DNA of 64,000 nt from G965247265 sp965247265. GTDB lineage: Bacteria; Pseudomonadota; Gammaproteobacteria; UBA4575. Below, piece by piece: positions 35,254-46,120 of this stretch. A program made the position numbers and the translations under genes. How positions within the stretch are numbered: position 1 is the stretch's first letter; the number at the start of each line of letters is the position of its first letter. A model generated the notes under the pieces. It searched no databases. It had not been told where the DNA came from and saw nothing but the letters and a program-made list of their open reading frames with translations. The stretch is from positions 310,001 to 374,000 of the forward strand of contig OZ252002.1 in the NCBI GenBank assembly GCA_965247265.1. The letters run 5' to 3'.

Positions 35254-35671
35254 ATAGAAACATTCTTAGAGCTTGATTTACCTAAGATTATGTATGTGAT
35301 TAGAAATGGACCCGCAAATTATGAGCTGAGCATTAAATTCAAAAGTATAAAGTTTATTGGCTATAAATTTGGAAGTGTGAATGCACAATATATCGCAGCA
35401 TCACTCGTCTTTGTATCCCCCAGTAAAACTGATACGTTCGACGTTAGTGGCCATGGCCTATGAGGTCCCTGTTGCAGCCTATCCTGTGACGGGCCCAATC
35501 GATGTCATTCGAAACAAAATTACAGGTTGCCTAAATCATAATTTTAAACAGGCCGCACTAGATGCGATGAAGATTGACCCAAATCAATGCCCCGCGCAAG
35601 CTCCCGAATACACCTGGGGAAAAGCTACAGAGATGTTTCAATCAAATTTAGTCGTGGCTTCAAACAGTTAA
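35254..35671 (+). pseudogene. Remnant of a GT4-type glycosyltransferase
   Basis: Two reading frames together match the C-terminal half of a glycosyltransferase. From 35254 one frame reads IETFLELDLP, RNGPANYEL, IKFIGYKFGSVNAQYIAA and FVSPSKTDTF up to about 35435. From about 35453 the next frame reads AMAYEVPVAAYPVTGPIDVI, then CLNHNFKQAALDAMKIDP and APEYTWGKATEMF to the stop at 35671. Between them about eight bases are missing relative to the expected GLVLLEA, so the frame is lost. The N-terminal acceptor domain is gone. It resembles enzymes that make glycolipids in phosphate-starved bacteria (inference). Confidence 0.8.
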
Positions 35672-35799
35672 CAAAACATGAAAATAGTAATTAATATCAT
35701 CTACTTACCAAAAATATACTACCTCCTGGAAAAATGCCATTCTCATAAGTTGTTGTTTCACATATAATAATCATCCCATAATGCATTAAATAATAAGTA

Positions 35800-37881
35800 G
35801 TGGAAGAGCAGAATTTCAGCCTCGCTGATTACTACATTAATCGCGAGCTTAGTTTATTGAAGTTCAATCATCGCGTTCTACAACAAGCGCGTGATAAAGC
35901 TACACCTTTGCTTGAACGCCTTAAGTTCTTATGCATTTCATGCACTAATCTCGATGAATTTTTTGAAATTCGTGTTGGCAGAATCAAAAAACAAATTGAA
36001 CTTGATATTGGACATGATGGTGTTGATCAAATCACACCACGGGACTTATTAAAACAAATTCATACCGAAGCTTCAGAAATAGTTGAGGAACAGTATCGTG
36101 TATTTAACGAGGAACTTCAGCCTGCGTTAGAAGCGCAAAATATTCATTTTGTTGCACGCGAATTATGGACAATGGAACAAAGCACTTGGCTTCGTAACTA
36201 TTTTTTAACTCAAGTTGAGCCAGTTTTAAGTCCATTAGGTTTAGATCCGGCACATCCTTTCCCTCGTATTATAAATAAGTCACTAAATTTTATTGTTCAA
36301 CTTGAGGGTGTTGATTCATTTGGGCGCGAAGGTCAGTACGCCATTGTTCAAGCACCGCGATCATTACCTCGCCTCATACAACTACCCGATGAGATTAATT
36401 ACAAGCAAGGTGAAAATTTTGTATTCCTTTCATCTGTTATGCATGCATTTGTAAATGAATTGTTTGAAGGCTTGACAGTTAAAGGTTGCTATCAATTCCG
36501 AATTACCCGTAATAGTGATTTGTATTTAGATGATGAAGAAATTGATGACTTTATGCGTGCGCTAGAAGGCGAACTTGCTTCACGCAAATATGGTGATGCC
36601 GTTAGGCTCGAAGTTGCAGACAATTGTCCAGATGAATTAGTTGATTATCTATTACAACAATTTTCTTTGGAGAATGATGATATTTATCGAGTGAATGGGC
36701 CGGTTAATTTAAATCGCTTAATGCAAGCAAATGCTTTGCTCGATAGACCGGATTTAAAATACATACCCTTCACTACAGGTATGCCAGCTAATTATGGTCA
36801 CAACACAAATATTTTTGATTTAATCAATCAGGGCGATATTTTATTACATCATCCTTACCAGTCGTTTGCGCCTGTCATAGATTTTGTCAGACAAGCAGCT
36901 GCGGATCCTAAAGTATTAGCAATTAAGCAAACGCTATATCGAACGGGCCCAAAATCCCCAATTGTAGATAACCTTGTAGAGGCTGCAAAAGCAGGTAAAG
37001 AAGTAACCGTGGTTATTGAGTTAATGGCGCGCTTTGATGAAGCAGAAAATATAACCTTGGCAAATAGGCTGCAAAAAGCTGGAGCGCATGTTGTATACGG
37101 AATTGTCGGTAAAAAAACACACGGAAAAATAATCTTGGTCATACGCCGTGAGAAAAATAACCTTAGACGCTACGCACATTTCGGTACAGGTAACTACCAT
37201 CAAATTACATCGCGTTTGTATACCGATTATGGAATGTTAACGAGCGACGATGAGCTCACAGCTGATGCACATGAAATATTTCTTGAGCTTACGAGTTTCA
37301 CCAAAGCACCTTCTCTAAAAGCTATATTGCAAGCACCTTTCACACTTTATAAAACACTATTAGAGCTCATTGATATAGAAATTGAAAATGCTCAACAAGG
37401 ACGTCCTGCACGAATCATTGCAAAATGTAATTCATTAGTAGAACCTCAAATCATTCAAGCAATGTATCGCGCTTCGCGTGCGGGCGTGAAAATTCAATTG
37501 ATAATTCGTGGCATCTGTTGCTTGCGACCTGGTATACAGGGTGTTTCTGAAAATATCGAAGTTCGTTCTATAGTCGGGCGTTTCTTGGAACATACACGCG
37601 TTTTTTATTTTTATAATGATGAAGCCCCAAAGGTGTACTGTTCGAGTGCGGACTGGATGGATAGAAATTTCTTTAGGCGTGTTGAAGTTTGTTGGCCAAT
37701 CAAAGAAGAGGCGTTACGTGATCGCATTCTTAACGAATTACAGATTTATCTGAATGATAATACGCATGCCTGGATTCTTCGTTCAAATGGTTCGTACACA
37801 TTGGCGCATGCGGAAGGGCCAAGTGCAGTTAACGCACAAAATAAACTTTTGAATGAGCTTGCAATGTCTAACGTAAGTTAA
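35800..37881 (+). CDS. ppk: Polyphosphate kinase 1
   Basis: Ppk1 makes polyphosphate from ATP. The 693-residue protein has normal length, from GTG 35800 with only a weak ribosome site. It begins YINRELSLLKFNHRVLQQA, has NLDEFFEIRVGRIKKQIE near residue 50, the KTHGKIILVIRR stretch carrying the likely phosphorylated His, and HFGTGNYHQITSRLYTDYG near residue 465. In the second phospholipase-D-like half it has RAGVKIQLIIRGICCLRPG and SADWMDRNFFRRVEV. It converges with ppx and the coding ends overlap by 4 bases. Confidence 0.97.
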   Translation: MEEQNFSLADYYINRELSLLKFNHRVLQQARDKATPLLERLKFLCISCTNLDEFFEIRVGRIKKQIELDIGHDGVDQITPRDLLKQIHTEASEIVEEQYRVFNEELQPALEAQNIHFVARELWTMEQSTWLRNYFLTQVEPVLSPLGLDPAHPFPRIINKSLNFIVQLEGVDSFGREGQYAIVQAPRSLPRLIQLPDEINYKQGENFVFLSSVMHAFVNELFEGLTVKGCYQFRITRNSDLYLDDEEIDDFMRALEGELASRKYGDAVRLEVADNCPDELVDYLLQQFSLENDDIYRVNGPVNLNRLMQANALLDRPDLKYIPFTTGMPANYGHNTNIFDLINQGDILLHHPYQSFAPVIDFVRQAAADPKVLAIKQTLYRTGPKSPIVDNLVEAAKAGKEVTVVIELMARFDEAENITLANRLQKAGAHVVYGIVGKKTHGKIILVIRREKNNLRRYAHFGTGNYHQITSRLYTDYGMLTSDDELTADAHEIFLELTSFTKAPSLKAILQAPFTLYKTLLELIDIEIENAQQGRPARIIAKCNSLVEPQIIQAMYRASRAGVKIQLIIRGICCLRPGIQGVSENIEVRSIVGRFLEHTRVFYFYNDEAPKVYCSSADWMDRNFFRRVEVCWPIKEEALRDRILNELQIYLNDNTHAWILRSNGSYTLAHAEGPSAVNAQNKLLNELAMSNVS

Positions 37882-39419
37882 TCTAAACCATTTATATTTA
37901 TTTTTAAATCTAAAGCTTTTAGATAATTCACTTCTTGCACCAATTCAGCTTCCGTTAATGGATGTCTGCTCAGCCATTCTTGATCAAATTGTATTTGCGC
38001 ATCACCATTATCATCGCTGATATCAATAGGTGGAATTTTTTTTGCAACTCGATCGCGATGAATCAAAATTGCTAACCGCAGTATTACAATCATATACTTT
38101 GCATGTCTTTTCCATCGAATCGGTAATTCGTCAATCAGCTCTAAATTTAATTTACGCCGATGATTACCTACTAAGCATGCAAGTAGGCGTTGCTCATTCC
38201 ACGAAAATCCTAATAAGTCACTATTATTAAGTAAGTATGCGCCATGATAATGGTATCGGGAATGTGATATGGACAACCCAACTTCATGCAAATCAGCAGC
38301 CCAAATCAAAAATTGATACGCGAGGTCATTATCAATGTCCCAAACTTTGGAGAGACTATCTTGCAAATGAAGTGCCGTAGTCTTAATTCTTGCCGAGTGT
38401 TTAGAATCAACATGATAACGGCGTATTAATGAATAAACGGTACGATCACGTGTATCTCGATGATGAATTCGGCCTACTAGATCAAATAACAAGCCTTCTC
38501 GCAAACCGCCCTCTGAAGAAATCATTGTTTCAATTTCTAATTCTTCAAATATTGCTTTCAGTACAACGAGTCCGCCTGGGAAGACAGATTTTCGCTCCTT
38601 AGCGATTGCATTGAAATTAATGTTATTTATATTTTCAGCTTCTTGCAGCTTTGCAATAACCATATTTATCCCTTCATAACTAATTCCGCGATCACTTAAT
38701 TCAAGCTCGCGCATGAGTTCTGCGATAGTCCGAATTGTTCCTGCTGTTCCTACCACATAGTTCCATCCGAGCTTTCTTATTCCAGAGACGATGGGTTGCA
38801 ATTGTAACTTCGCAGCTACGAGGGCTTTTTTAAATTTCTTTTGTTCTAGACTTCCATTTGAGAAAAATTTTTGGCTTACGCTCACACAGCCCATATGCAC
38901 ACTTTCCATTAAATCGGGCTTGCCTTGCTCGCCAATAATCAACTCTGTACTTCCACCTCCTATATCCACGACTAACCACTTACCTTCTGGTCCTGTTATG
39001 GAATGGATTGTTCCTTGATAAATTAAACGTGCTTCTTCTACACCTGAAATTACTTGAATAGGATGGCCAAGCGCATGTTCTGCACGCTGCACAAACTCAG
39101 TATTATTTTTTGCACGTCGAAAGCTGTTAGTACCGACTACGCGAACAGAATTAGCTTGCATATCTTGCAAACGTTGTCCAAAGCGCTGTAGGCATTCAAT
39201 CGCACGTTCTTGTGATTCTGTAGATAATTCTCCATTTTCCTGGAAACCTGCACCCAATCGCACCATTTCACGAATACGATCTATGACCTTTAGCTGCCCA
39301 TGCTGATCTTGTGCAACCACCATATGGAAGCTATTTGAACCCAAATCTACAGCTGCAATGACAGATGATGTATCAGAGGCTAGCTCATCACTAAATTCAA
39401 TTGACGGGAAGGTTTGCAT
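37878..39419 (-). CDS. ppx: Exopolyphosphatase / GppA-family phosphatase
   Basis: Ppx/GppA proteins remove phosphate from polyphosphate or convert pppGpp to ppGpp. The 513-residue protein has the ASKHA phosphatase core with VDLGSNSFHMVVA near residue 25, GVEEARLIYQGTIHS near residue 139, VVDIGGGSTELIIGE near 160 and MGCVSVSQKFF near 187. A C-terminal HD-like helical domain has AADLHEVGLSISHSRYHYHG near residue 390. Adjacency to ppk supports the exopolyphosphatase name; sequence alone does not separate it from GppA. Confidence 0.93.
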   Translation of the reverse strand: MQTFPSIEFSDELASDTSSVIAAVDLGSNSFHMVVAQDQHGQLKVIDRIREMVRLGAGFQENGELSTESQERAIECLQRFGQRLQDMQANSVRVVGTNSFRRAKNNTEFVQRAEHALGHPIQVISGVEEARLIYQGTIHSITGPEGKWLVVDIGGGSTELIIGEQGKPDLMESVHMGCVSVSQKFFSNGSLEQKKFKKALVAAKLQLQPIVSGIRKLGWNYVVGTAGTIRTIAELMRELELSDRGISYEGINMVIAKLQEAENINNINFNAIAKERKSVFPGGLVVLKAIFEELEIETMISSEGGLREGLLFDLVGRIHHRDTRDRTVYSLIRRYHVDSKHSARIKTTALHLQDSLSKVWDIDNDLAYQFLIWAADLHEVGLSISHSRYHYHGAYLLNNSDLLGFSWNEQRLLACLVGNHRRKLNLELIDELPIRWKRHAKYMIVILRLAILIHRDRVAKKIPPIDISDDNGDAQIQFDQEWLSRHPLTEAELVQEVNYLKALDLKININGLD

Positions 39420-39464
39420 ATATGCCTACTAGCGTATTAAAAGACTAATTGCTGTCACTATTTA

Positions 39465-40334
39465 TTATTTTGGAGGTAATAAAACCTTACCCGATCCGTA
39501 TTCGACAATTACACCTTCTCGAGTAATCTCATCAACAATGGGCCCGTTATTAGCAACGCGATCACCTTCTTTATATTTATCCATATTTATCAGGACAAAA
39601 CGTTGTTCAGGTCTGTCGTCAAACACATGCACATTAACTTCATACTGACTAAGGTTATCGCGAGAGCTCAATGGCAAATCCTTTAATTTCGCTACATGAT
39701 TTGAACTAACCTGTGTGGGTGGCGGCTCATTGCCTTGATCAATAAGAAGTTTTGGCGCATTAACAATCGGCTCTTCAATCTCATCAAGACTCAACTCCTT
39801 TTCTGAAAACAATACGGACCCTTTTTTTGGTTCAGAAGCAGATGCGACAACTGCTTTGTCTTCACTGGGCAGTGTCATACTTGGAGATTGCGTATTTTCA
39901 TCTTGCTTAGACTCATAGATTAATGGTCGATCTATTTGTGATTCAGTATTAGCTTCGGCCTCCATTGATAATGGCCGATCATCCGAAACCGGAGTAGATT
40001 CTATTTCATTATTATGGGCTATGTTCTCTTCTGAATTTTCCATTTCAATAGGTTCGTCATTAACTTCTGTCGTGGTCTGTTGCACAAATTGCTCTGTCGC
40101 TGCATTTTCAGTTTCATTAAATGCAACGGGAGGGGGTTCGCTTTGATTGGCGTTAGATCGTAGAAAAATCGCCAAAACCACGGCATTAGCAATCAGTGCT
40201 ACGGTTATCCAAATCCATGCATTACTCGAACTTTTTCTGCGCTGCTTAACAGGCGTTACGAATTTTAGATTTGGCTGATTTTCAATTTGGCGTTCTTGTT
40301 CGGCACGCGTCAACGCTTCAAGAATCATCGACAT
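39465..40334 (-). CDS. gspB: GspB-like type II secretion accessory protein
   Basis: GspB works with GspA to place the type II secretin in the cell wall. The 289-residue protein has a short cytoplasmic start MSMILEALTRAEQERQ, one membrane helix near residues 41-60, a long Glu/Ser/Pro-rich periplasmic linker (about 65-220), and a C-terminal T2SSB-type domain with FVLINMDKYKEGDRV and ITREGVIVEYGSGKVLL. It follows gspA by 19 bases. No other gsp genes are in the window. Confidence 0.88.
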   Translation of the reverse strand: MSMILEALTRAEQERQIENQPNLKFVTPVKQRRKSSSNAWIWITVALIANAVVLAIFLRSNANQSEPPPVAFNETENAATEQFVQQTTTEVNDEPIEMENSEENIAHNNEIESTPVSDDRPLSMEAEANTESQIDRPLIYESKQDENTQSPSMTLPSEDKAVVASASEPKKGSVLFSEKELSLDEIEEPIVNAPKLLIDQGNEPPPTQVSSNHVAKLKDLPLSSRDNLSQYEVNVHVFDDRPEQRFVLINMDKYKEGDRVANNGPIVDEITREGVIVEYGSGKVLLPPK

Positions 40335-40353
40335 TTTTAAAGTACCTTTTTAA

Positions 40354-42091
40354 TTAACTGGTCTGACGCCACAGCACAGGGGTTGATCGATCATTTGCTG
40401 CAGTATTAATTTCTATCATTGTTTCCCTTCCCACTACACCATCTACATTTAATCCACGTATTCGTTGAAACTCCATCACACGCCATTTAAGTGTTGGATC
40501 AAATTGTAAATTTTTCTTCTCGTCAATGGCCACTGCCTTGCCTTCAATTCGATCTAATTGATCCCGTAACCATCCAACATCGCTACCAATCAATCCTTCT
40601 TTTAAAACGTTAGACCCTCCCGGAGGAGGTTTCCACAATAACAAATAATTCCCATACCAAAATGGATCAATCTCATTTGTTGCAGCAGTGACTACTTCAC
40701 CACCAATATTTAATCGTACTTGATTGCCTTGCAATGATAGCACTACAATTTGTTTTCTTTTGCCTGCCGTATTAATTAGTTCAATTACAGCAGGCCGATT
40801 ATAACTACGAATATCTTCCCAGTTGCCCTTGCCAAATATGCATCGCAAATTTGCAGAAAGTGCACGCGTGCAAGCAGTATCTCCTTGAAGCTGTGAATAA
40901 GACCCTCCCCAATAACTAAATAGTGCAGTAAAAGCGGCTGTGTTATCTGATTGAAAATTATTGTTATTGATTACATCTTCAAATATATGTTCGTTTCTGT
41001 GTGGGGTTTGTGGGTTATGCTCAGCGCTTATCTTCTTTTGACTTGAAGTGGTGGCAGTGATTTGCTGATTTTGAGCTCTCTCGTCATTGACTTTATTCGA
41101 AAACGTGGCTATTGCTTGTTCAGCATTAGGATTAACCGATTCGGTAATTTCAATTTCACTATTCGTATTAGCATATGTTTCTAGTGATGTTTTAGGTAAA
41201 AATCCCCAGCCAGAAAGTAATAAAGCTACCGTACCTGCTGCAATCGCGCCACCTGCAACCCATTGGGTAGGCTGCAGACGTTTCACGGGTTGCAACACTT
41301 CGCCTGCTGCTTTGCGCACCAAATTTCTATCCGCTCGATGTACATTTTCACCATAGGCGCCCATCATTGAACGTTCGCATATATTATTAATTAAACGTGG
41401 CACACCTCCAGAAAGTCGATGTATAAGGTGTATTGCGCTACGTGTAAATAGTTCACCTTTAAAACCTACAATTTGTAATCGATGTCGAATATAAGCAGCG
41501 ACTTCATCACTCGCCAATGGTGTTAAATGAAATCGTGCAGTAATACGTTGGGTTAGTTGGCGCAATTCTGGCCTTGCAAGAATTGTTTGTAATTCAGGTT
41601 GGCCAATTAAAATTATTTGCAAAAGTTTTTGCGTAGTAACTTCCAAATTTGTTAACAGTCGAATTTGTTCTAAAACTTCTGCACTTAAATTTTGTGCCTC
41701 ATCAATAACCAAAACCGTGCGTTTGCCTTGAGCATGCTTTTTAATAAGTATAAATTCAATCGATCGACTAAATATTTAAGACTATTAGTTGATTTTCGAT
41801 ATGGAATACTTAATTCATCACAAATTGATGCAAGTAGCTCTCGAGAGTTTTGTCTTGGATTTAAAATTAATGCAACATTGACATGCTCAGGCATTTGCTC
41901 AAGCACACTTCTACATAACATGGTTTTACCTGTACCAACTTCGCCTGTTAGTAAAATAAATCCCCCCCCTCATTGGCACCATAGAGTAGATGCGCCAAAC
42001 CATCGCGATGGCGTTGCGTGAGGTATAAAAAACGCGGATCGGGCGTTATCTGAAATGGCTTATCTGAAATCCCAAAAAATTCTTGATACAT
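40354..42091 (-). pseudogene. gspA: GspA/ExeA-like AAA ATPase with peptidoglycan-binding domain, two frame breaks
   Basis: From ATG 42091 the product begins like ExeA (a YQEFFGI start, then PDPRFLYLTQRHRDGL), but the frame breaks at a run of eight G (minus strand, about 41962-41969) where nine would keep GGGF in frame. It continues with LTGEVGTGKTMLCRSVLEQM (Walker A), then breaks again near 41736 at a run of five A where six would give LLKKHAQGKRTVLVIDEAQN (Walker B). The remaining 452-residue frame has the rest of the ATPase, a membrane helix, and a C-terminal peptidoglycan-binding domain (FQRIRGLNVDGVVG). Both breaks are single missing bases in homopolymers, so sequence error is as likely as real decay. 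Confidence 0.88.
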
Positions 42092-42473
42092 AGGTTTTAG
42101 CCTGAATTCTCAAACCTCATACTTAAGATTAATTATTTAGTGCAAATCGTTTGATTAAAATTTTTGAAATTTAATTTTGCCAAAAAAGCACGGCGTTAAC
42201 TGCAAAAATTTACACAATATCTGTACGTTAACAGTAATTTCATAACGTGTATGTGCGCCGTTTAAATATGGATTCCAAATAATCAGGTCAACATGCATCG
42301 CCGTTGCTAGCATTGATGTGGCTCAGCATAACCTAATAATTTTTTTACCTATTCTAATCAATCACTTATGTAATTTAAGTTGAGATGATGTGGGCCAGTC
42401 CATGCTATAACCACGTCTGGGAGCATATTCTTAATTTCTGTGACAGAATAACCTATGTTCAAATAGCGACATT
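42092..42473. other. Non-coding gap upstream of gspA
   Basis: About 380 AT-rich bases between the divergent gspA and the small oxidoreductase-like gene. It should contain the gspAB promoter. I see no repeat, RNA gene or conserved frame in it. Confidence 0.4.
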
Positions 42474-42653
42474 ATGGGTACGTCCAGGGTCAGAAAAAAA
42501 CAAAAACTAGGCAAAATTCCTCCTCGCCCACAAGAGCCCGATCCCTATGAGTGCTGCGGCAGAGGCTGCGACCCCTGTATTTATGATTACTATGCCAAAA
42601 GATTAGCCCGCTGGGAGAAACGCGTGGCGGCAATTAAAGCAGGTAAAGGCTAA
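42474..42653 (+). CDS. Oxidoreductase-like domain protein, small Cys-rich
   Basis: A 59-residue gene, too short for many gene finders. After a basic start the product has PPRPQEPDPYECCGRGCDPC, then IYDYYAKRLARWEKRV. The Pro-rich lead followed by CCG-x-GCxPC and a Tyr/Asp helix is the signature of the small oxidoreductase-like family (PF09791 as I recall it), thought to bind metal or a cluster through its four Cys. It is followed, 257 bases later, by the transhydrogenase genes. Function is unknown. Confidence 0.82.
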   Translation: MGTSRVRKKQKLGKIPPRPQEPDPYECCGRGCDPCIYDYYAKRLARWEKRVAAIKAGKG

Positions 42654-42910
42654 GGTAAGGAAGAGCGTAAACATTAGCCAACTGTAGGCCTGTAAGTAAT
42701 AATTAAAATTTGTTGTCGATAAAACCTTCTAATGACAATAGAGGCAATAGTTTTATACTATACTGGTCATACAAAATAAAAATTAAACCATTCCAATACG
42801 CAATTTCTTAAGTATCCCTGTGGTGGAAATGCATCCAACAGCGTTTGGGTATTTGCAATGAATTGGAATTACACATTTATCCTTTTGAACCTTTCAAGGA
42901 ACTATAAGAT

Positions 42911-44473
42911 ATGAAGATTGGAGTGCCAAACGAGATCCATGAAAACGAATATCGCGTTGCGATGACACCCGATACCGCAGCACGTCTGCAAAAATTAGGG
43001 TATGAATGTGCGATAGAAGCAGGTGCAGGCACAAGTGCGAACTTTACCGATGATGCCTACCGCGATGCAGGCGTAAATGTTGTTTCAGACACAAAACAAC
43101 TTTGGGCAGACTCTGACATCGTGTTGAAAGTTCGTGCGCCAGAAGAAAATACCGCGCTAGGTATACACGAAAGTGAGCTGCTTCGTGAAGGTGGGAAGCT
43201 AATTAGTTTTATCTGGCCTGCACAAAATGAAGACTTACTGGCTAAACTAAAAGCACGCAACGCTACGGTGCTTGCAATGGATTCTGTGCCACGGATTTCA
43301 CGCGCACAAAAATTAGATGCCTTGTCCTCAATGGCTAATATAGCAGGCTACCGCGCTGTTATAGAGGCTGCTAATCATTTTGGTCGTTTTTTCACAGGAC
43401 AAATTACTGCAGCAGGTAAAGTCCCTCCAGCAAAAGTAATGGTTATTGGTGCAGGTGTTGCAGGCCTCTCGGCTGTCGGTACTGCGAATGGTTTAGGCGC
43501 AATTGTTCGAGCTTTTGATACACGCCCAGAAGTGAAACAACAAGTCGAGAGTATGGGCGCTCAATTTCTTGAATTAGATTTTGAAAAAGATGAAGAAGGT
43601 GGAACCGCAGGTGGCTACGCGAAAGTTATGAGTAAAGAGTTCATTGACGCGGAAATGACTTTATTCAGAGAACAAGCCAAAGAAGTCGACATTATCATTA
43701 CTACCGCTCTTATACCTGGTAAGCCTGCTCCAAAACTAATCCTTGCAGATATGGTTGAGCTCATGAAAGATGGCAGCGTTGTTGTTGATCTCGCGGCCGA
43801 ACAAGGTGGGAACTGTGAACTGACTGAACCGGGCAAAGTTGTAGTAAAACATGGTGTGACGTTGATTGGCTATATGGATTTACCCAGTCGTTTGCCCACT
43901 CAATCAAGTCAGTTGTACGGATCTAATTTATGCCATTTGTTAACCGATATGACACCTGAAAAAGACGGCAATATGGTTATAGACATGGAGGATGATGTAG
44001 TCCGAGGAACAACCGTTATCAATAGCGGTGAAATTACTTGGCCGCCTCCACCTTTGGCCGTTTCTGCTGCGCCTGCAAAAGCGACCCCCGCTGAAGCGCC
44101 CGTAGCAGAACCACCTAAGAAACCGAGTGGCATTAAATTTGTAATTACATTGCTAGTAGCGGCACTTGGATTATGGTGGTTAGGAAATTCTGCGCCGGCA
44201 GAATTCATGCAACACTTTACCGTGTTTGTTTTATCTTGCTTTATTGGCTACTGGGTAGTTTGGAATGTAACCCCTGCACTGCATACCCCCTTGATGAGTG
44301 TCACCAACGCGATTAGCAGTGTAATTATCATCGGTGCATTGTTACAGATTGGTAGTAGTAGCATGCTCATTATGGTGCTTGCGACCATATCGGTACTTAT
44401 TGCCTCAATTAATATAGGTGGAGGCTTTTCTGTCACGCAGCGTATGTTGCAAATGTTCCGTAAAGAAGAATAA
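42911..44473 (+). CDS. pntA: NAD(P) transhydrogenase alpha subunit
   Basis: Transhydrogenase uses the proton gradient to pass hydride from NADH to NADP+. The 520-residue alpha subunit has the soluble NAD-binding domain: [20 protein letters not shown] at the start, the [20 protein letters not shown] fold motif near residue 181, and [13 protein letters not shown] near residue 296. A Pro/Ala-rich linker (about 375-400) leads to a C-terminal membrane domain of four helices. So it is the fused E. coli-like form, not split into two proteins. AAGGA lies a few bases before the ATG. pntB follows by 18 bases. Confidence 0.97.
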   Translation: MKIGVPNEIHENEYRVAMTPDTAARLQKLGYECAIEAGAGTSANFTDDAYRDAGVNVVSDTKQLWADSDIVLKVRAPEENTALGIHESELLREGGKLISFIWPAQNEDLLAKLKARNATVLAMDSVPRISRAQKLDALSSMANIAGYRAVIEAANHFGRFFTGQITAAGKVPPAKVMVIGAGVAGLSAVGTANGLGAIVRAFDTRPEVKQQVESMGAQFLELDFEKDEEGGTAGGYAKVMSKEFIDAEMTLFREQAKEVDIIITTALIPGKPAPKLILADMVELMKDGSVVVDLAAEQGGNCELTEPGKVVVKHGVTLIGYMDLPSRLPTQSSQLYGSNLCHLLTDMTPEKDGNMVIDMEDDVVRGTTVINSGEITWPPPPLAVSAAPAKATPAEAPVAEPPKKPSGIKFVITLLVAALGLWWLGNSAPAEFMQHFTVFVLSCFIGYWVVWNVTPALHTPLMSVTNAISSVIIIGALLQIGSSSMLIMVLATISVLIASINIGGGFSVTQRMLQMFRKEE

Positions 44474-44491
44474 AAAGGGAGAACTAGAACA

Positions 44492-45889
44492 ATGACAATG
44501 AATCCGCAAATGTTAGGCGCTGCATATCTCGCTGCAGGCGCTCTTTTTATTCTTAGTTTAAACGGCTTAAGTAATCAGGAATCTGCAAGACGCGGAAACC
44601 TGTTTGGCATGATAGGAATGGCCATTGCAATCATAGCAACCATACTCAGTGGTCAAGTGGGAGGGTTTGAAAAACTTTTCCCAGCAATGATTATTGGCGG
44701 ATTGATTGGCGCCTTTATCGCATCGCGTGTTGAAATGACACAAATGCCTGAGCTCGTCGCCATCCTACACAGCTTCGTTGGTTTGGCGGCTGTCCTGGTA
44801 GGCGTATCAAGTTATTTAGACCCTGCCGCATATTTCGAAGGAAATGAAAAGATTATTCACGATGTTGAAGTTTATTTAGGCGTTTTCATTGGTGCGATTA
44901 CATTTACAGGCTCAATAATTGCGTTTGGTAAATTAAAAGGCATTATCGGCGGCAAACCTTTAATGCTGCCGGCAAGACATTGGCTAAATTTAATTGCCAT
45001 TCTTGCATGCATTTATTTTGGCTACGTATTCATACAAGCCGCAACACATGATGCAGGATTAGTGTCGCTATTAATTATGACTGCAATTGCATTTGTAATT
45101 GGCGTACATCTCATTATGGCGATTGGTGGTGCAGATATGCCTGTTGTAGTGTCCATGTTAAACAGTTACTCCGGCTGGGCAGCAGCCGCTACAGGATTCA
45201 TGTTAGGCAACACCGCATTAATCGTAGTGGGTGCATTGGTGGGTACCAGTGGCGCAATCTTAAGCTACATTATGTGTCGCGCGATGAACCGAAAATTTAT
45301 AAATGTCATTTTAGGTGGTTTTGGTACTGGCGGGGGCAGCGTAGCTGCTGCAACTGAAGAAGGGGAAGTAACCACTACTTCAGCAGAGGAAGTTGCAGGA
45401 ATGCTTAAAGATGCCAGCAATGTGATTTTTATCCCTGGCTATGGAATGGCTGTTGCACAGGCACAGAGTACAGTGAGCGATGTCACTAAAAAATTGCGAG
45501 CGAAAGGTGTCAATGTTCGTTTTGGGATTCACCCTGTCGCGGGCCGATTACCTGGACATATGAATGTGTTACTTGCTGAAGCTAAGGTACCCTACGATAT
45601 TGTTTTAGAAATGGATGAGCTCAATGATGATTTTCCTGATACAGATGTTTCTATGGTGATTGGCGCAAATGATATCGTTAATCCATCTGCACAAACTGAC
45701 CCTAACAGTCCGATCGCGGGCATGCCCGTGCTAGAGGTGTGGAAAGCGAAAACATGTGTGGTTCTCAAGCGCAGTATGGCATCAGGTTATGCAGGGGTCG
45801 ATAATCCTCTTTTTATAAAAGAGAACACGGACATGTTGTTTGGTGATGCAAAAGAAAGCATGAGTGCCGTATTACAGCATCTGGACTAA
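44492..45889 (+). CDS. pntB: NAD(P) transhydrogenase beta subunit
   Basis: The 465-residue beta subunit has an N-terminal membrane domain of about eight to nine helices, including [20 protein letters not shown] and [20 protein letters not shown], and a C-terminal NADP-binding domain. The latter has IIPGYG-like [13 protein letters not shown] near residue 312, [19 protein letters not shown] near residue 344 and [10 protein letters not shown] near residue 388. All are typical. A hairpin (45928-45954) follows about 40 bases after the stop. Confidence 0.97.
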   Translation: MTMNPQMLGAAYLAAGALFILSLNGLSNQESARRGNLFGMIGMAIAIIATILSGQVGGFEKLFPAMIIGGLIGAFIASRVEMTQMPELVAILHSFVGLAAVLVGVSSYLDPAAYFEGNEKIIHDVEVYLGVFIGAITFTGSIIAFGKLKGIIGGKPLMLPARHWLNLIAILACIYFGYVFIQAATHDAGLVSLLIMTAIAFVIGVHLIMAIGGADMPVVVSMLNSYSGWAAAATGFMLGNTALIVVGALVGTSGAILSYIMCRAMNRKFINVILGGFGTGGGSVAAATEEGEVTTTSAEEVAGMLKDASNVIFIPGYGMAVAQAQSTVSDVTKKLRAKGVNVRFGIHPVAGRLPGHMNVLLAEAKVPYDIVLEMDELNDDFPDTDVSMVIGANDIVNPSAQTDPNSPIAGMPVLEVWKAKTCVVLKRSMASGYAGVDNPLFIKENTDMLFGDAKESMSAVLQHLD

Positions 45890-45927
45890 TACCTCTACGA
45901 GTAAATCATCAATACATTATAGATATT

Positions 45928-45954
45928 GGAGTAAGCATATTTAATGTTTACTCC
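45928..45954. other. Hairpin downstream of pntB
   Basis: GGAGTAA (45928) pairs with TTACTCC (45948), extended inward by CAT/ATG after one mismatch, with an ATTTA loop. No T-run follows on either side, so it is not a classic terminator; it may protect the pntAB mRNA end. The rest of the 45890-46120 gap shows nothing else. Confidence 0.45.
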
Positions 45955-46120
45955 ATTGACCTTGAAAATCCATCCTCTAATCCAATTTTAATCCAACACT
46001 AACAAATTCGTAACATTCTTTTTTTAGCATTTTCTTAATGATTACCACCATTAAGATGCTTTGCCTATAACATACAGATTAGAAAATCAACGCGTTAAAG
46101 TGTATCTGTAGATAAAAGTT

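Noticed and set aside
35381..35671. Stand-alone 96-residue gene
   Set aside because: Its sequence is the C-terminal piece of a glycosyltransferase and continues a second frame upstream, so it is annotated as part of a pseudogene.
40970..42021. Plus-strand open frames opposite gspA
   Set aside because: They are mirror frames of the ATPase coding sequence; all recognisable motifs are on the minus strand.
45928..45954. Terminator of pntAB
   Set aside because: The hairpin lacks a T-run on either strand, so it is listed only as a hairpin.
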